22,217 nucleotides of DNA from Desulfovibrio oxyclinae DSM 11498 (lineage in GTDB: Bacteria; Desulfobacterota; Desulfovibrionia; Desulfovibrionales; Desulfovibrionaceae), in assembly GCF_000375485.1 (NCBI RefSeq), contig NZ_AQXE01000001.1, positions 322,770-344,986 of the forward strand, in the 5' to 3' direction. Under the pieces are notes generated by a model that was given only the letters and a program-made list of their open reading frames with translations, made no database searches and was not told where the DNA came from. A program made the position numbers and the translations under genes. Shown piece by piece: positions 1 through 6,989 of this stretch; the first letter of the stretch is position 1, and every line of letters starts with the position of its first letter.

Positions 1-267
1 AGCACCGACAACGAGCGGTGCGCCATGACCATCGTGGGCAAGGGCAACCAGCGTTTCTCCATGGTGCAGATCGCCGGGCTCGTGGCGCGGCGCATCGTCT
101 GCTGGGCCGAACCCACTGACAAGCTCAAGCGTGGCGACCGCTTTGGTTTGATCAAGTTCGGGTCGCGTGTTGACCTTTACATCCCGGATAGCTATGTTCC
201 CAGTGTACGCGTTGGCGAAAAGGTCGTTGCCGGGGAAACCACCCTGGCCGCAAAACGCTCCGCGTAA
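1..267 (+). CDS. psd: Phosphatidylserine decarboxylase, C-terminal part (5' end outside window)
   Basis: This is the last 88 codons of a gene whose start lies before the window; the frame is open from base 1. The enzyme decarboxylates phosphatidylserine to phosphatidylethanolamine at the inner membrane. The motif IKFGSRVDLYIP near the end (Gly codon 160-162, Ser codon 163-165) is the family's self-cleavage site: the Gly-Ser bond breaks and the serine becomes the pyruvoyl cofactor of the small alpha chain. The short tail after it fits the compact bacterial/archaeal-type Psd of roughly 210 residues. It lies 18 bases ahead of pssA, which makes its substrate, so the two form an operon. The family call rests on the cleavage motif, the partner gene and the C-terminal length; the N-terminal half cannot be checked. 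Confidence 0.9.
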   Translation, partial: STDNERCAMTIVGKGNQRFSMVQIAGLVARRIVCWAEPTDKLKRGDRFGLIKFGSRVDLYIPDSYVPSVRVGEKVVAGETTLAAKRSA

Positions 268-285
268 AGAACTCAAAGGACTGAA

Positions 286-1056
286 ATGGCAAGGGAAAAG
301 AAACTGCCCAGACACAAGAGCGTCTACATTCTGCCCAATCTGCTGACCATTGCGAGCCTGTTTATCGGGTTTCTCGGAATGACGTTGGCAATGCAGGGCA
401 GGTTTGAGGCGTGCGCTCTGTGCATTCTCGCCAGCTGCGTTTTTGACGGACTCGACGGCAAGGTTGCCCGGCTCACCGGCACCTCCAGCGAGTTCGGCGT
501 GCAGTTGGATTCGCTTGCCGACCTCGTGGCCTTCGGTGTCACCCCGGCCATCATGGCCTACCTCTGGCACTTGCAGGAGTTCGGACGCCTCGGGCTCGTG
601 GCGGCTTTCCTGCTCATCGCCTGCGGTGCGCTTCGCCTTGCCCGCTTCAACGTGCAGACCAAGACGACTTCCAAGAAGTTCTTCGTTGGCCTGCCCATTC
701 CGGCGGCCGCCTGCACTCTCGCCACGCTGGTCCTTTTCTCGTCCTACCTCTCAGACTGGATGAACGCCCAGATCGTACCCATGGGCCTTCTGGTCATGAT
801 GTACGTGGTGTCCATTATGATGGTCAGCACCGTACGTTTCTACTCCTTCAAGGATTTCGGATTCTTCAAGGCTCACCGCTTCAGCTCCATGGTGACCGCC
901 ATTTTGCTGTTCGCGCTGATCGCCTCCAAGCCGAAGCTGCTCGGTTTCGTGATTTTCTTCGGCTACCTCGTTTCCGGTCCTGTCTACACGCTGTTCTTCC
1001 TGTCCCGCAGGAGCAGCCGCCTACTAGGCGATTCCTCTTCCAACGAACTATCGTAG
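286..1056 (+). CDS. pssA: CDP-diacylglycerol--serine O-phosphatidyltransferase
   Basis: This 256-residue membrane enzyme transfers a phosphatidyl group from CDP-diacylglycerol to serine, giving phosphatidylserine for the upstream Psd. The full CDP-alcohol phosphatidyltransferase signature is visible: D54-x2-D57-G58-x2-A61-R62-x8-G71-x3-D75-x3-D79, with the aspartates that bind metal and substrate all present. Several hydrophobic segments (about residues 16-35, 40-53, 90-115, 138-155, 162-182, 200-240) agree with a multi-pass integral membrane protein. Start ATG 286 follows an AAAGGA Shine-Dalgarno sequence and lies 18 bases after psd. The length and basic N-terminus match the PssA type II family. 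No regulatory signal of its own is seen; it should be cotranscribed with psd. Confidence 0.95.
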   Translation: MAREKKLPRHKSVYILPNLLTIASLFIGFLGMTLAMQGRFEACALCILASCVFDGLDGKVARLTGTSSEFGVQLDSLADLVAFGVTPAIMAYLWHLQEFGRLGLVAAFLLIACGALRLARFNVQTKTTSKKFFVGLPIPAAACTLATLVLFSSYLSDWMNAQIVPMGLLVMMYVVSIMMVSTVRFYSFKDFGFFKAHRFSSMVTAILLFALIASKPKLLGFVIFFGYLVSGPVYTLFFLSRRSSRLLGDSSSNELS

Positions 1057-1077
1057 TTCGGCCCCGACCCGTTTTTT
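1044..1077 (+). terminator. Weak terminator-like hairpin at the end of pssA
   Basis: A 7-bp perfect stem (1044-1050 with 1054-1060, loop TCG) overlaps the pssA stop codon. It is followed by ten G/C-rich bases and then six T (1072-1077). The gap between stem and T-run is too long for a classical intrinsic terminator, so termination of psd-pssA here is only possible. Confidence 0.3.
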
Positions 1078-1203
1078 CACCATAGATGAATCCCGGGCGG
1101 ACGCTGAGCCGGACGCGGGGGAGTTCATCCTTTTCGTCCCGTTCTTCGTCCGTTCGTCTTATGCAAAACCGCAACCGCAAGGGCCCAAGGCCCGGAGGCA
1201 GCA

Positions 1204-1284
1204 ATGCAAGCAGACGGAACCATTGTCATTCGGCATCCGCACACCAGAGCGCGTTTCCGCTGGGAGCGACTACGGGCACGGTAA
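1204..1284 (+). CDS. Candidate 26-residue leader peptide upstream of leuA
   Basis: A short frame with ATG at 1204 and TAA at 1282-1284 begins 5 bases after a perfect GGAGG (1194-1198). The sequence around its start (CCCGGAGG...CAATG) closely resembles the leuA start (CCCGGAGG...AAATG at 1371-1387). The peptide is basic, ending in RFRWERLRAR, with eight Arg and a single Leu read by the rare codon CTA, so it is not a classical leucine-rich attenuator peptide. Its stop codon lies inside the left arm (1278-1285) of a stem whose right arm lies just upstream of leuA, so ribosomes finishing this frame would open that stem. The good ribosome site and placement support translation; the function, if any, is inference. 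It could be chance in a GC-rich leader. Confidence 0.35.
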   Translation: MQADGTIVIRHPHTRARFRWERLRAR

Positions 1285-1378
1285 ACTGTGACGGTTACGA
1301 CTCCGCGTGCCGTGACTGCGTTCACGCAGTTGGCGCGCACCAACACTTTACCGTAAACGACGGGCTCAGACCCGGAGG
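1278..1378 (+). promoter_or_regulatory. Candidate leuA leader RNA with competing stems
   Basis: An 8-bp perfect long-range stem pairs 1278-1285 with 1347-1354. It encloses a 6-bp hairpin (1315-1320 with 1325-1330, loop TTCA). The right arm of the long stem also takes part in an alternative 4-bp stem (1351-1354 with 1360-1363), and that one competes with a third stem (1361-1364 with 1371-1374) touching the leuA GGAGG at 1374-1378. No T-run follows, so control would be of leuA translation rather than intrinsic termination. The pairings are visible; the regulatory role is inference. Confidence 0.35.
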
Positions 1379-1384
1379 TGCAAA

Positions 1385-2923
1385 ATGTCCGACAAGATCA
1401 TGATTTTCGATACGACCCTGCGCGATGGCGAACAGTCTCCCGGCGCCACCATGAACATTGATGAGAAAATCCGCATGGCCCGCCAGCTTGAGACGCTCGG
1501 AGTGGACATCATTGAAGCCGGCTTTCCCATTGCCAGTCAGGGCGATTTCGAATCGGTCAAATCCATTGCCGAATCCGTGACCAACCTGCAGGTGGCAGGC
1601 CTCTGCCGCTCGGTGACCAAGGACATCGACCGCTGCTGGGAAGCGGTGAAAAACGCGCCCGAGGGCCGCATTCATACCTTCCTCGCCACCAGCCCCATTC
1701 ATATGGAATACAAGCTTGGCAAGACGCCGGATCAGGTGGTGGAAATGGCCGAGGCTGCGGTGAAACACGCCGCGAAATACACGTCCAACGTGGAATTCTC
1801 GGCAGAGGACGCTTCCCGGTCCGATTGGGACTTCCTCGTGCGAGTGTTCAACACCGCCATCAAAGCCGGGGCGCGGACCCTCAATGTTCCCGACACCGTT
1901 GGGTACACCCAGCCGCACGAGTTCTATGAGATGATCCGTTTCCTCATGGAAAAGCTGGAAATGAAGAGCGATACCGTCATTTCCGTGCATTGCCACAACG
2001 ACCTCGGACTCGCCGTGGCCAACAGCCTTGCGGCCATCCGGGCCGGAGCGCGGCAGGTGGAGTGTACGGTCTCCGGCATTGGCGAGCGCGCGGGCAACGC
2101 AGCGCTCGAAGAGGTCGTCATGGCGCTCAACACTCGCAAGGATCTTTACGACATCGACTGCGACGTGGTGACGGAGCAGTTGTACCCCTCGTGCCGCAGG
2201 CTCTCCCAGATCATCGGGCAACCCATCCCGCCGTACAAGGCCATCGTGGGCACCAACGCCTTCGCGCATGAATCGGGTGTGCATCAGGACGGTGTCATCA
2301 AAAACCGTCAGACCTATGAGATCATGACGGCCGAAAGCATCGGCAGGCAGGGCACGGAGATTGTCATCGGCAAGCACTCCGGCTCCCATGCCATCAAACG
2401 CAAGGTGGAGGAACTGGGCTACACGCTTCAGGATGATCAGGTGGAAGCCATGTTCTCCGCAGTGAAGGAACTCGCCGACAAAAAGGAACGCATTCACGAT
2501 GAAGACGTGGAAGCGCTCGTGCTGGAAAAGGTCTATCGTCGTCGCGACAAGTTCCGTCTGCGCGATATGAGCGTGTTCTCCGGCACCGGCGAAGTTCCGC
2601 CGCATGCTGCCGTGGTTATGGAATTCGGCGATGAGGGCGGTGATGTGGAGGTCCGCAAGAACACCGCTTTCGGGCGCGGAACCATTGACGCCGTGTTCAG
2701 CTCCATCTACGACTTGATAGGGTATCGTGCCAGCCTTGAAAGCTATACGGTCAACGCAGTCACTTCCGGAACCGACGCATTGGCCGGTGTCGCGGTACGC
2801 ATAACGCATGACGGGTTCAAGGCCGTCGGCCGCGCCAACGACGAGGACGTCGTCCGCGCTTCCGCCCTGGCCCTTGTCAACGCATTGAATCGTTTGGAAA
2901 TCACCAGAGAGGAGAGGAAATAA
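1385..2923 (+). CDS. leuA: 2-isopropylmalate synthase
   Basis: This 512-residue enzyme condenses acetyl-CoA with 2-oxoisovalerate to 2-isopropylmalate, the committed step of leucine synthesis, in the cytoplasm. The HMGL-like TIM barrel shows the DTTLRDGEQ motif (residues 9-17, metal and substrate binding), the metal-binding HCHND at 202-206, and the GERAGNA and HESGVHQDG motifs. A linker is followed by the C-terminal LeuA allosteric dimer domain (about residues 360-500), the usual site of leucine feedback inhibition. The length matches the roughly 510-residue bacterial LeuA1 class; citramalate and homocitrate synthases are close relatives, but the leuCDB neighbours decide the call. GGAGG at 1374-1378 sets the start. 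The stop codon overlaps the leuC ATG by one base, so translation is probably coupled. Confidence 0.97.
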   Translation: MSDKIMIFDTTLRDGEQSPGATMNIDEKIRMARQLETLGVDIIEAGFPIASQGDFESVKSIAESVTNLQVAGLCRSVTKDIDRCWEAVKNAPEGRIHTFLATSPIHMEYKLGKTPDQVVEMAEAAVKHAAKYTSNVEFSAEDASRSDWDFLVRVFNTAIKAGARTLNVPDTVGYTQPHEFYEMIRFLMEKLEMKSDTVISVHCHNDLGLAVANSLAAIRAGARQVECTVSGIGERAGNAALEEVVMALNTRKDLYDIDCDVVTEQLYPSCRRLSQIIGQPIPPYKAIVGTNAFAHESGVHQDGVIKNRQTYEIMTAESIGRQGTEIVIGKHSGSHAIKRKVEELGYTLQDDQVEAMFSAVKELADKKERIHDEDVEALVLEKVYRRRDKFRLRDMSVFSGTGEVPPHAAVVMEFGDEGGDVEVRKNTAFGRGTIDAVFSSIYDLIGYRASLESYTVNAVTSGTDALAGVAVRITHDGFKAVGRANDEDVVRASALALVNALNRLEITREERK

Positions 2924-4182
2924 TGTCTCAGACCCTGGCAGAGAAAATACTGCAACAGCATACCGACGAAACCGTCGAAGGGCCGGGACAGATCGTCCAG
3001 TGCCGGGTGAGCGGAGTGCTCGCCAACGACATCACCGCACCGCTGGCCATAAAGGCCTTCAGGGAAATGGGCGCGAAAAAGGTCTTTGATCAGGACCGCG
3101 TTTTTCTCGTGTGCGACCATTTCACCCCGAACCGCGACATCGACTCGGCCGAACAGGTCAAGGTCGTGCGCGAGTTCGCCGAAGAGATGGGCGTCACTAA
3201 CTACTACGAGTGCGGCGACGTGGGCGTTGAACACGCCCTGCTGCCTGAAAAGGGGCTTGTGGGGCCGGGCGACATCGTCATCGGCGCGGATTCTCATACC
3301 TGCACCTACGGCGGTCTGGGCGCATTCGCCACCGGTATGGGCTCCACCGATATCGGCGCGGCCATGGCGCTTGGTGAAACTTGGTTCAAGGTGCCGCCGA
3401 CCATCCGCGTGCAAGTCACAGGCAAGGCCTCGCAATACGTCGGCGCCAAGGACGTGATGCTCAATCTGATCGGCCGCATCGGCGTGGCCGGGGCGCTCTA
3501 CAAGGCGCTGGAATTCGGCGGCGAGACCATCGCGGATATGACGGTGGAAGGGCGCATGACCATCGCCAATATGGCTATTGAGGCCGGCGGCAAGGTCGGT
3601 CTCTTCGCTGCTGACGGCAAGACCATCGACTACGTGGTGGAAGCCGGTCGCAAGAACGCCGAAATGCTCGCTCCGGACCCGGACGCGCAGTATGAGCGTG
3701 TGGTGGACATCGACGTGAACGGCATGGAGCCGCAAGTCGCCTGCCCGCACCTGCCCGACAACGTGAAGCCCGTGGACGAGACCGCTGGCCTGAAGATTCA
3801 TCAGGCTGTCATTGGCTCCTGCACCAACGGGCGCATAGAGGACATGCGCGAGGCCGCCGCTATCCTGAAGAATCGCAAGGTGGACAAGTCGGTGCGCTGC
3901 ATCGTGCTGCCCGCAACCCCGAAAATCTGGCAGGACTGCCTCAGTGAAGGACTCATGGAAATCTTCATGCAGGCCGGATGCATCGTTGGTCCGCCCACGT
4001 GCGGTCCATGCCTTGGCGGTCACATGGGCATTCTCGCGGGCGGGGAGCGGGCCATCGCCACCACCAACCGCAACTTCAAGGGCCGCATGGGCAGCCTCGA
4101 AAGCGAAGTGTTCCTGTCCAACCCGTCCGTTGCCGCGGCCAGTGCCGTGGCCGGAGAAATCATCCACCCGGCCAAGCTGTAG
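2923..4182 (+). CDS. leuC: 3-isopropylmalate dehydratase large subunit
   Basis: This 419-residue aconitase-fold subunit works with LeuD to isomerise 2-isopropylmalate to 3-isopropylmalate. The three cysteines that hold the catalytic [4Fe-4S] cluster are present: C300 in GSCTNGR, and C360 and C363 in [10 protein letters not shown]. The length is that of the short archaeal/thermophile-type LeuC (about 420 residues) rather than the 466-residue enterobacterial form, typical of deltaproteobacteria. The start overlaps the leuA stop (TAATG), and an AGAGGAGAGGA purine tract upstream serves as ribosome site. The oxygen-sensitive cluster suits an anaerobe. Homoaconitase-type alternatives are excluded only by context, which is a complete leu operon. 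Confidence 0.96.
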   Translation: MSQTLAEKILQQHTDETVEGPGQIVQCRVSGVLANDITAPLAIKAFREMGAKKVFDQDRVFLVCDHFTPNRDIDSAEQVKVVREFAEEMGVTNYYECGDVGVEHALLPEKGLVGPGDIVIGADSHTCTYGGLGAFATGMGSTDIGAAMALGETWFKVPPTIRVQVTGKASQYVGAKDVMLNLIGRIGVAGALYKALEFGGETIADMTVEGRMTIANMAIEAGGKVGLFAADGKTIDYVVEAGRKNAEMLAPDPDAQYERVVDIDVNGMEPQVACPHLPDNVKPVDETAGLKIHQAVIGSCTNGRIEDMREAAAILKNRKVDKSVRCIVLPATPKIWQDCLSEGLMEIFMQAGCIVGPPTCGPCLGGHMGILAGGERAIATTNRNFKGRMGSLESEVFLSNPSVAAASAVAGEIIHPAKL

Positions 4183-4192
4183 GAGGCTGATC

Positions 4193-4687
4193 ATGAAAGT
4201 GACCGGAAACGCCCACAAAGTGGGCGACCACATAGACACCGACGCAATCATCCCCGCACGCTTCCTCGTGACCACCGATGCCGAAGAGCTGGGACGCAAC
4301 TGCATGTCCGGCCTTGAGGAAGGCTGGGTGGACCGCGTGAAGGAAAACGACATCATTGTGGCCGGGGAGAACTTCGGCTGCGGCAGCTCGCGCGAGCACG
4401 CGCCCATCTCCATTCTTGGAGCGGGCATTCCCGTCGTGGTCGCCAAGAGTTTCGCCCGCATCTTTTACCGCAACGGCTTCAACAAGGGGCTGGTGCTGTT
4501 GGAAGTAGGCGATGACATCAACAAGCTCGGCGACGGGCATGAACTCACTGTCGATACGGAAAATGGCGAAATAACCAACAATACCACCGGAGACGTCGTG
4601 AAGTGCGCTCCCGTTCCGTCCTTCATGCAGGGAATACTCGATGCTGGCGGACTGGTGGAATACGCGCGCGCCAAACTTGCGGAATAA
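4193..4687 (+). CDS. leuD: 3-isopropylmalate dehydratase small subunit
   Basis: This 164-residue swivel-domain subunit pairs with LeuC and supplies substrate-binding residues. Family hallmarks are the N-terminal [15 protein letters not shown], the loop [14 protein letters not shown] and YRNGFNKGL. The start is ATG 4193, preceded by AGGAGG at 4181-4186. An in-frame extension upstream to 3944 lies wholly inside leuC and should be ignored. The short length matches the archaeal-type LeuD and agrees with the short LeuC beside it. It sits 10 bases after leuC and 9 bases before leuB, all on one transcript. Confidence 0.96.
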   Translation: MKVTGNAHKVGDHIDTDAIIPARFLVTTDAEELGRNCMSGLEEGWVDRVKENDIIVAGENFGCGSSREHAPISILGAGIPVVVAKSFARIFYRNGFNKGLVLLEVGDDINKLGDGHELTVDTENGEITNNTTGDVVKCAPVPSFMQGILDAGGLVEYARAKLAE

Positions 4688-4696
4688 GGAGCGGCC

Positions 4697-5764
4697 ATGA
4701 AGATATGCATACTTGCCGGTGACGGCATCGGACCGGAGATCGTGGCGCAGGGCGTCAAGGTGCTCGACAAGGTGGGCGAAAAGTTCGGTTGTACCTTTGA
4801 ATATTCCGAAGCGTTGATCGGCGGAGTCGCCATCGACGCCACGGGCGGTCCGCTGCCCGACAGCACCGTGGAACGCTGCAAGGAGGCCGATGCCGTGCTG
4901 TTGGGTGCCGTGGGCGGTCCCAAGTGGGACACCATCGACCCGTCCATCCGCCCGGAAAAAGGGCTGCTCGGTATCCGCAAGGCCATGGGCCTTTTCGCCA
5001 ACCTGCGTCCCGCAGTGCTGTTTCCGCAGCTCAAACACGCCTGCTATCTGCGTCCGGACATCGTGGAAAACGGTCTCGACGTGATGGTGGTTCGCGAGCT
5101 TACCGGCGGCATCTACTTCGGGGAGCCGCGTCTCGAAGGCGAGATAGAAGGGGAGCGGTACGGGTACAATACCATGGTCTATCGCGAGCATGAGATTCGC
5201 CGCATCGCCCGCGTGGCCTTCGAGGCCGCGCGCAAGCGCGGCGGTCGCGTTTGTTCCGTGGACAAGGCCAATGTGCTGGACGTCTCCCGCGTATGGCGCG
5301 ATGTGGTGGTGGATGAACACGCCGAGTACGCCGACGTGGAACTGAGCCACATGTACGTGGACAACGCCGCCATGCAGCTCGTGCGCGATCCGGGCCAGTT
5401 CGACGTGATCGTCACCGGCAACCTGTTCGGCGACATCCTTTCGGACGAGGCCGCAGCCATCACCGGTTCCATCGGAATGCTTCCGTCCGCGTCGCTTGGT
5501 GCTGACGGGCCGGGGCTGTACGAACCCATCCACGGCTCCGCGCCGGACATCGCCGGGCAGGACAAGGCCAACCCGCTGGCGACGATCCTGTCCATCGCCA
5601 TGATGCTCCGTCATTCCATGGATATGGCCGAGGAGGCCGACTGCATCGAGCAGGCCGTCCAGAAGACGCTGGAGCAGGGATACCGCACCGGTGATATCAT
5701 GGAACAGGGCGCAAAGGCCGTCGGCACCAAGGCCATGGGCGCTGCGGTGCTGGAAAATCTCTAG
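4697..5764 (+). CDS. leuB: 3-isopropylmalate dehydrogenase
   Basis: This 355-residue cytoplasmic enzyme oxidises and decarboxylates 3-isopropylmalate to 2-oxoisocaproate with NAD+, the last step specific to leucine. Visible motifs are GDGIGPEIV near the N-terminus, [10 protein letters not shown] (typical of LeuB rather than isocitrate dehydrogenase), DKANVLD with the catalytic lysine K190, and GDILSDEAA with metal ligands D246 and D250. [11 protein letters not shown] and [15 protein letters not shown] mark the NAD-binding loop. Length and motif order are normal. AAGGAG before ATG 4697 is the ribosome site. It is last in the operon; a strong terminator begins 21 bases after the stop. Confidence 0.97.
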   Translation: MKICILAGDGIGPEIVAQGVKVLDKVGEKFGCTFEYSEALIGGVAIDATGGPLPDSTVERCKEADAVLLGAVGGPKWDTIDPSIRPEKGLLGIRKAMGLFANLRPAVLFPQLKHACYLRPDIVENGLDVMVVRELTGGIYFGEPRLEGEIEGERYGYNTMVYREHEIRRIARVAFEAARKRGGRVCSVDKANVLDVSRVWRDVVVDEHAEYADVELSHMYVDNAAMQLVRDPGQFDVIVTGNLFGDILSDEAAAITGSIGMLPSASLGADGPGLYEPIHGSAPDIAGQDKANPLATILSIAMMLRHSMDMAEEADCIEQAVQKTLEQGYRTGDIMEQGAKAVGTKAMGAAVLENL

Positions 5765-5785
5765 CGCGATAGTGTAGTAATATTG

Positions 5786-5824
5786 AAAAAGGGCCGCTCT
5801 CCGGCAGGGAGCGGCCCTTTTTTT
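5786..5824. terminator. Bidirectional intrinsic terminator after leuB
   Basis: An 11-bp GC-rich stem (5791-5801 with 5807-5817, one G-U pair, loop CGGCA) is flanked by five A on the left and seven T on the right. It can end the leu operon on the plus strand and the convergent gene 5849-6211 on the minus strand. Confidence 0.93.
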
Positions 5825-5848
5825 GCGAGGTGAGGAAGGCGCTGGAAA

Positions 5849-6211
5849 TCAGCCGCCGAACCAACCCGGGGCGATGACTTCCATGGCCTTGGAGTAGTGC
5901 ACGCGCAGGTCTTCCAGCTTGTTGCCGATCTTTTTTTCCTGATCGCTCATGCTGGAGGGGCAGACGTCCTTCATTTCGTCGACGATGGTGTCCAGTTCCT
6001 TCATGGTGGACTTGATCAGGATGATCTGGTCCTGAAGGCCGGACGGATTGTCGTATGCCAGCACGTCGTAGAGGCGCGCTTTCCAGGCGTTGAGTTCCAT
6101 TTCGAGGCCCTTGCAGTAGTGGGCCACGGCTTCCTTCTTTGCTTCTTCGGTGCTGCATCCGTCGATGCCCACGCAGCTGGGGCAGGGTCCGGGGTAATCC
6201 ATGTTAGCCAT
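5849..6211 (-). CDS. Hypothetical protein with N-terminal CPSC motif
   Basis: This is a 120-residue acidic, soluble protein that I do not recognise. The start is the ATG at 6211 (MANMDYPGPCPSC), because GGAGG stands 5 bases upstream; a TTG at 6223 would add four residues but would use that ribosome site as codons. Cysteines are C10, C13, C19, C33 and C84, with C10-P-S-C13 resembling one knuckle of a zinc or iron-sulfur site. No second CxxC is present, so any metal site would be unusual. Residues 22-50 and 58-112 are strongly amphipathic and predicted helical, suggesting a small helical bundle. There is no signal peptide or membrane segment. It converges on leuB across a shared terminator and is monocistronic. 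Codon usage resembles its neighbours, so it is probably a real lineage-specific gene. Confidence 0.75.
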   Translation of the reverse strand: MANMDYPGPCPSCVGIDGCSTEEAKKEAVAHYCKGLEMELNAWKARLYDVLAYDNPSGLQDQIILIKSTMKELDTIVDEMKDVCPSSMSDQEKKIGNKLEDLRVHYSKAMEVIAPGWFGG

Positions 6212-6408
6212 GAGGTCCTCCAAATCATTTAGAATATGGTTACAATTAGTTTCTCCATACCACAGAGTTTATTTCTGTGTAAGCCATTATTTTCAGAAAG
6301 TGGGTCTCTCCTGAAAAATAGGACGGACCCGAAAATGCTTGTCGAATGAGCAAAGCAAAGCTACACATGCTTTCCCGTGAAAGGGAAAAGACTTGCCGGA
6401 GAGTATGA
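6212..6408. promoter_or_regulatory. A/T-rich divergent intergenic region
   Basis: This region separates two divergent genes and must hold promoters for both, though no box is convincing. It is clearly more A/T-rich than the rest. Three hairpins are visible. The first is a 6-bp stem at 6261-6266 with 6274-6279. The second is a two-part stem spanning about 6302-6331 (GGGTC/GACCC outside, TCCT/AGGA inside). The third is a 6-bp stem at 6371-6376 with 6383-6388, just before the CGGAGAG ribosome site of the plus-strand gene. Their roles are unknown. Confidence 0.4.
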
Positions 6409-6927
6409 ATGAATGATTTTGTGTTGACGGTTCAGCTCAGTCTGGACGGAGAGAATCACGAGGACGCCTACATCGACTTCATCCTGTCGGTGGACGGCAA
6501 CTATCTCCACGAGGACGGAGGGGCCTACATCGACCCCGTGGACCTGACCATGAGCGCCGGGCTTTCCGGCGAATACTTCATCTTTACCTGTAACTGCGGC
6601 AATCCCGCCTGTCTCGGTATTGACGAAGGCGTCCACGTGGAGCATCACGGCAACGAGGTGCACTGGAAGCTCAGGACGCCCATCGCGTGGCCTTCGGAAG
6701 AGGAGCTGCCCGAGTGGGCGCAGGACCTGCATCTTGTTTTCGACCGCGAACAGTATGCCCAGGCCGTATCCATGGCCCTGCTGCACGCCAAGACGCTCGC
6801 TCAGGGCTGGCAGGGACAGGGTTCCCTGTGGGTCGGCCCGGACATGACCCTTGAGCAGCTTTTGTCGCTGGAGATTCCCGAAGCCGGAACCATCTCCATG
6901 CCCGTGGGCAACGGAACCATCCAGTAA
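6409..6927 (+). CDS. Hypothetical protein with CxCxNPxC motif
   Basis: This 172-residue soluble, acidic protein has no function I can name. It begins MNDFVLTVQL; the start ATG 6409 follows CGGAGAG at 6397-6403, and an ATG at 6405 in another frame stops after three codons. The core holds a compact cysteine cluster, C61-N-C63-GNPA-C68, after a beta-rich region, with nearby histidines at H77, H79 and H80 (GVHVEHH) that could complete a metal site. Similar TCNCGxPxC signatures occur in uncharacterised bacterial proteins; I know of no assigned role. The C-terminal half looks alpha-helical (residues 110-160). It stands alone, with a terminator 29 bases after the stop. Confidence 0.75.
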   Translation: MNDFVLTVQLSLDGENHEDAYIDFILSVDGNYLHEDGGAYIDPVDLTMSAGLSGEYFIFTCNCGNPACLGIDEGVHVEHHGNEVHWKLRTPIAWPSEEELPEWAQDLHLVFDREQYAQAVSMALLHAKTLAQGWQGQGSLWVGPDMTLEQLLSLEIPEAGTISMPVGNGTIQ

Positions 6928-6950
6928 ATATTTCGGGTTTTCAGCCCGTA

Positions 6951-6983
6951 AAAAAGGCCGCTCCGTTTACCGGGGCGGCCTTT
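6951..6983. terminator. Bidirectional intrinsic terminator between convergent genes
   Basis: A 10-bp stem (6956-6965 with 6971-6980, one G-U pair, loop TTTAC) has A-runs on its left and TTT on its right. It lies between the plus-strand gene ending at 6927 and the minus-strand gene whose stop is at 6990. A smaller CGGG/CCCG hairpin precedes it (6934-6948). Confidence 0.88.
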
Positions 6984-6989
6984 GTCTTG

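Larger units (their letters stand above)
1057..1384. other. 328-base gap between pssA and leuA: leader region
   Basis: No convincing long gene lies here. Overlapping frames exist on both strands (for example 1086-1403 plus, which runs into leuA) but lack a ribosome site and recognisable composition. The gap holds a pyrimidine-rich near-perfect tandem repeat (1133-1144 and 1145-1155, unit TTCGTCC(C)GTTC). It also holds a 5-bp GGGCC hairpin at 1181-1193, a strong GGAGG ribosome site at 1194-1198 with a 26-codon frame, and several stems before leuA (separate entries). No T-box signature (GGNACCGCG) and no clear sigma-70 promoter could be found by eye. Confidence 0.6.

Noticed and set aside
1086..1403. 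105-residue plus-strand frame before and into leuA
   Set aside because: No ribosome site, overlaps the leuA start in another frame, low-complexity Ser/Arg composition; best explained by GC-rich leader DNA.
1322..2809. 495-residue open frame antisense to leuA
   Set aside because: Mirror of codon bias in a GC-rich gene; the protein is His/Gly-rich with no motif. Similar long antisense frames at 2743-4461, 4160-5614, 13637-14971 and 19226-20416 are rejected for the same reason.
3944..4192. Extended N-terminus for LeuD
   Set aside because: This stretch lies inside leuC; AGGAGG at 4181-4186 and the family N-terminus fix the start at 4193.
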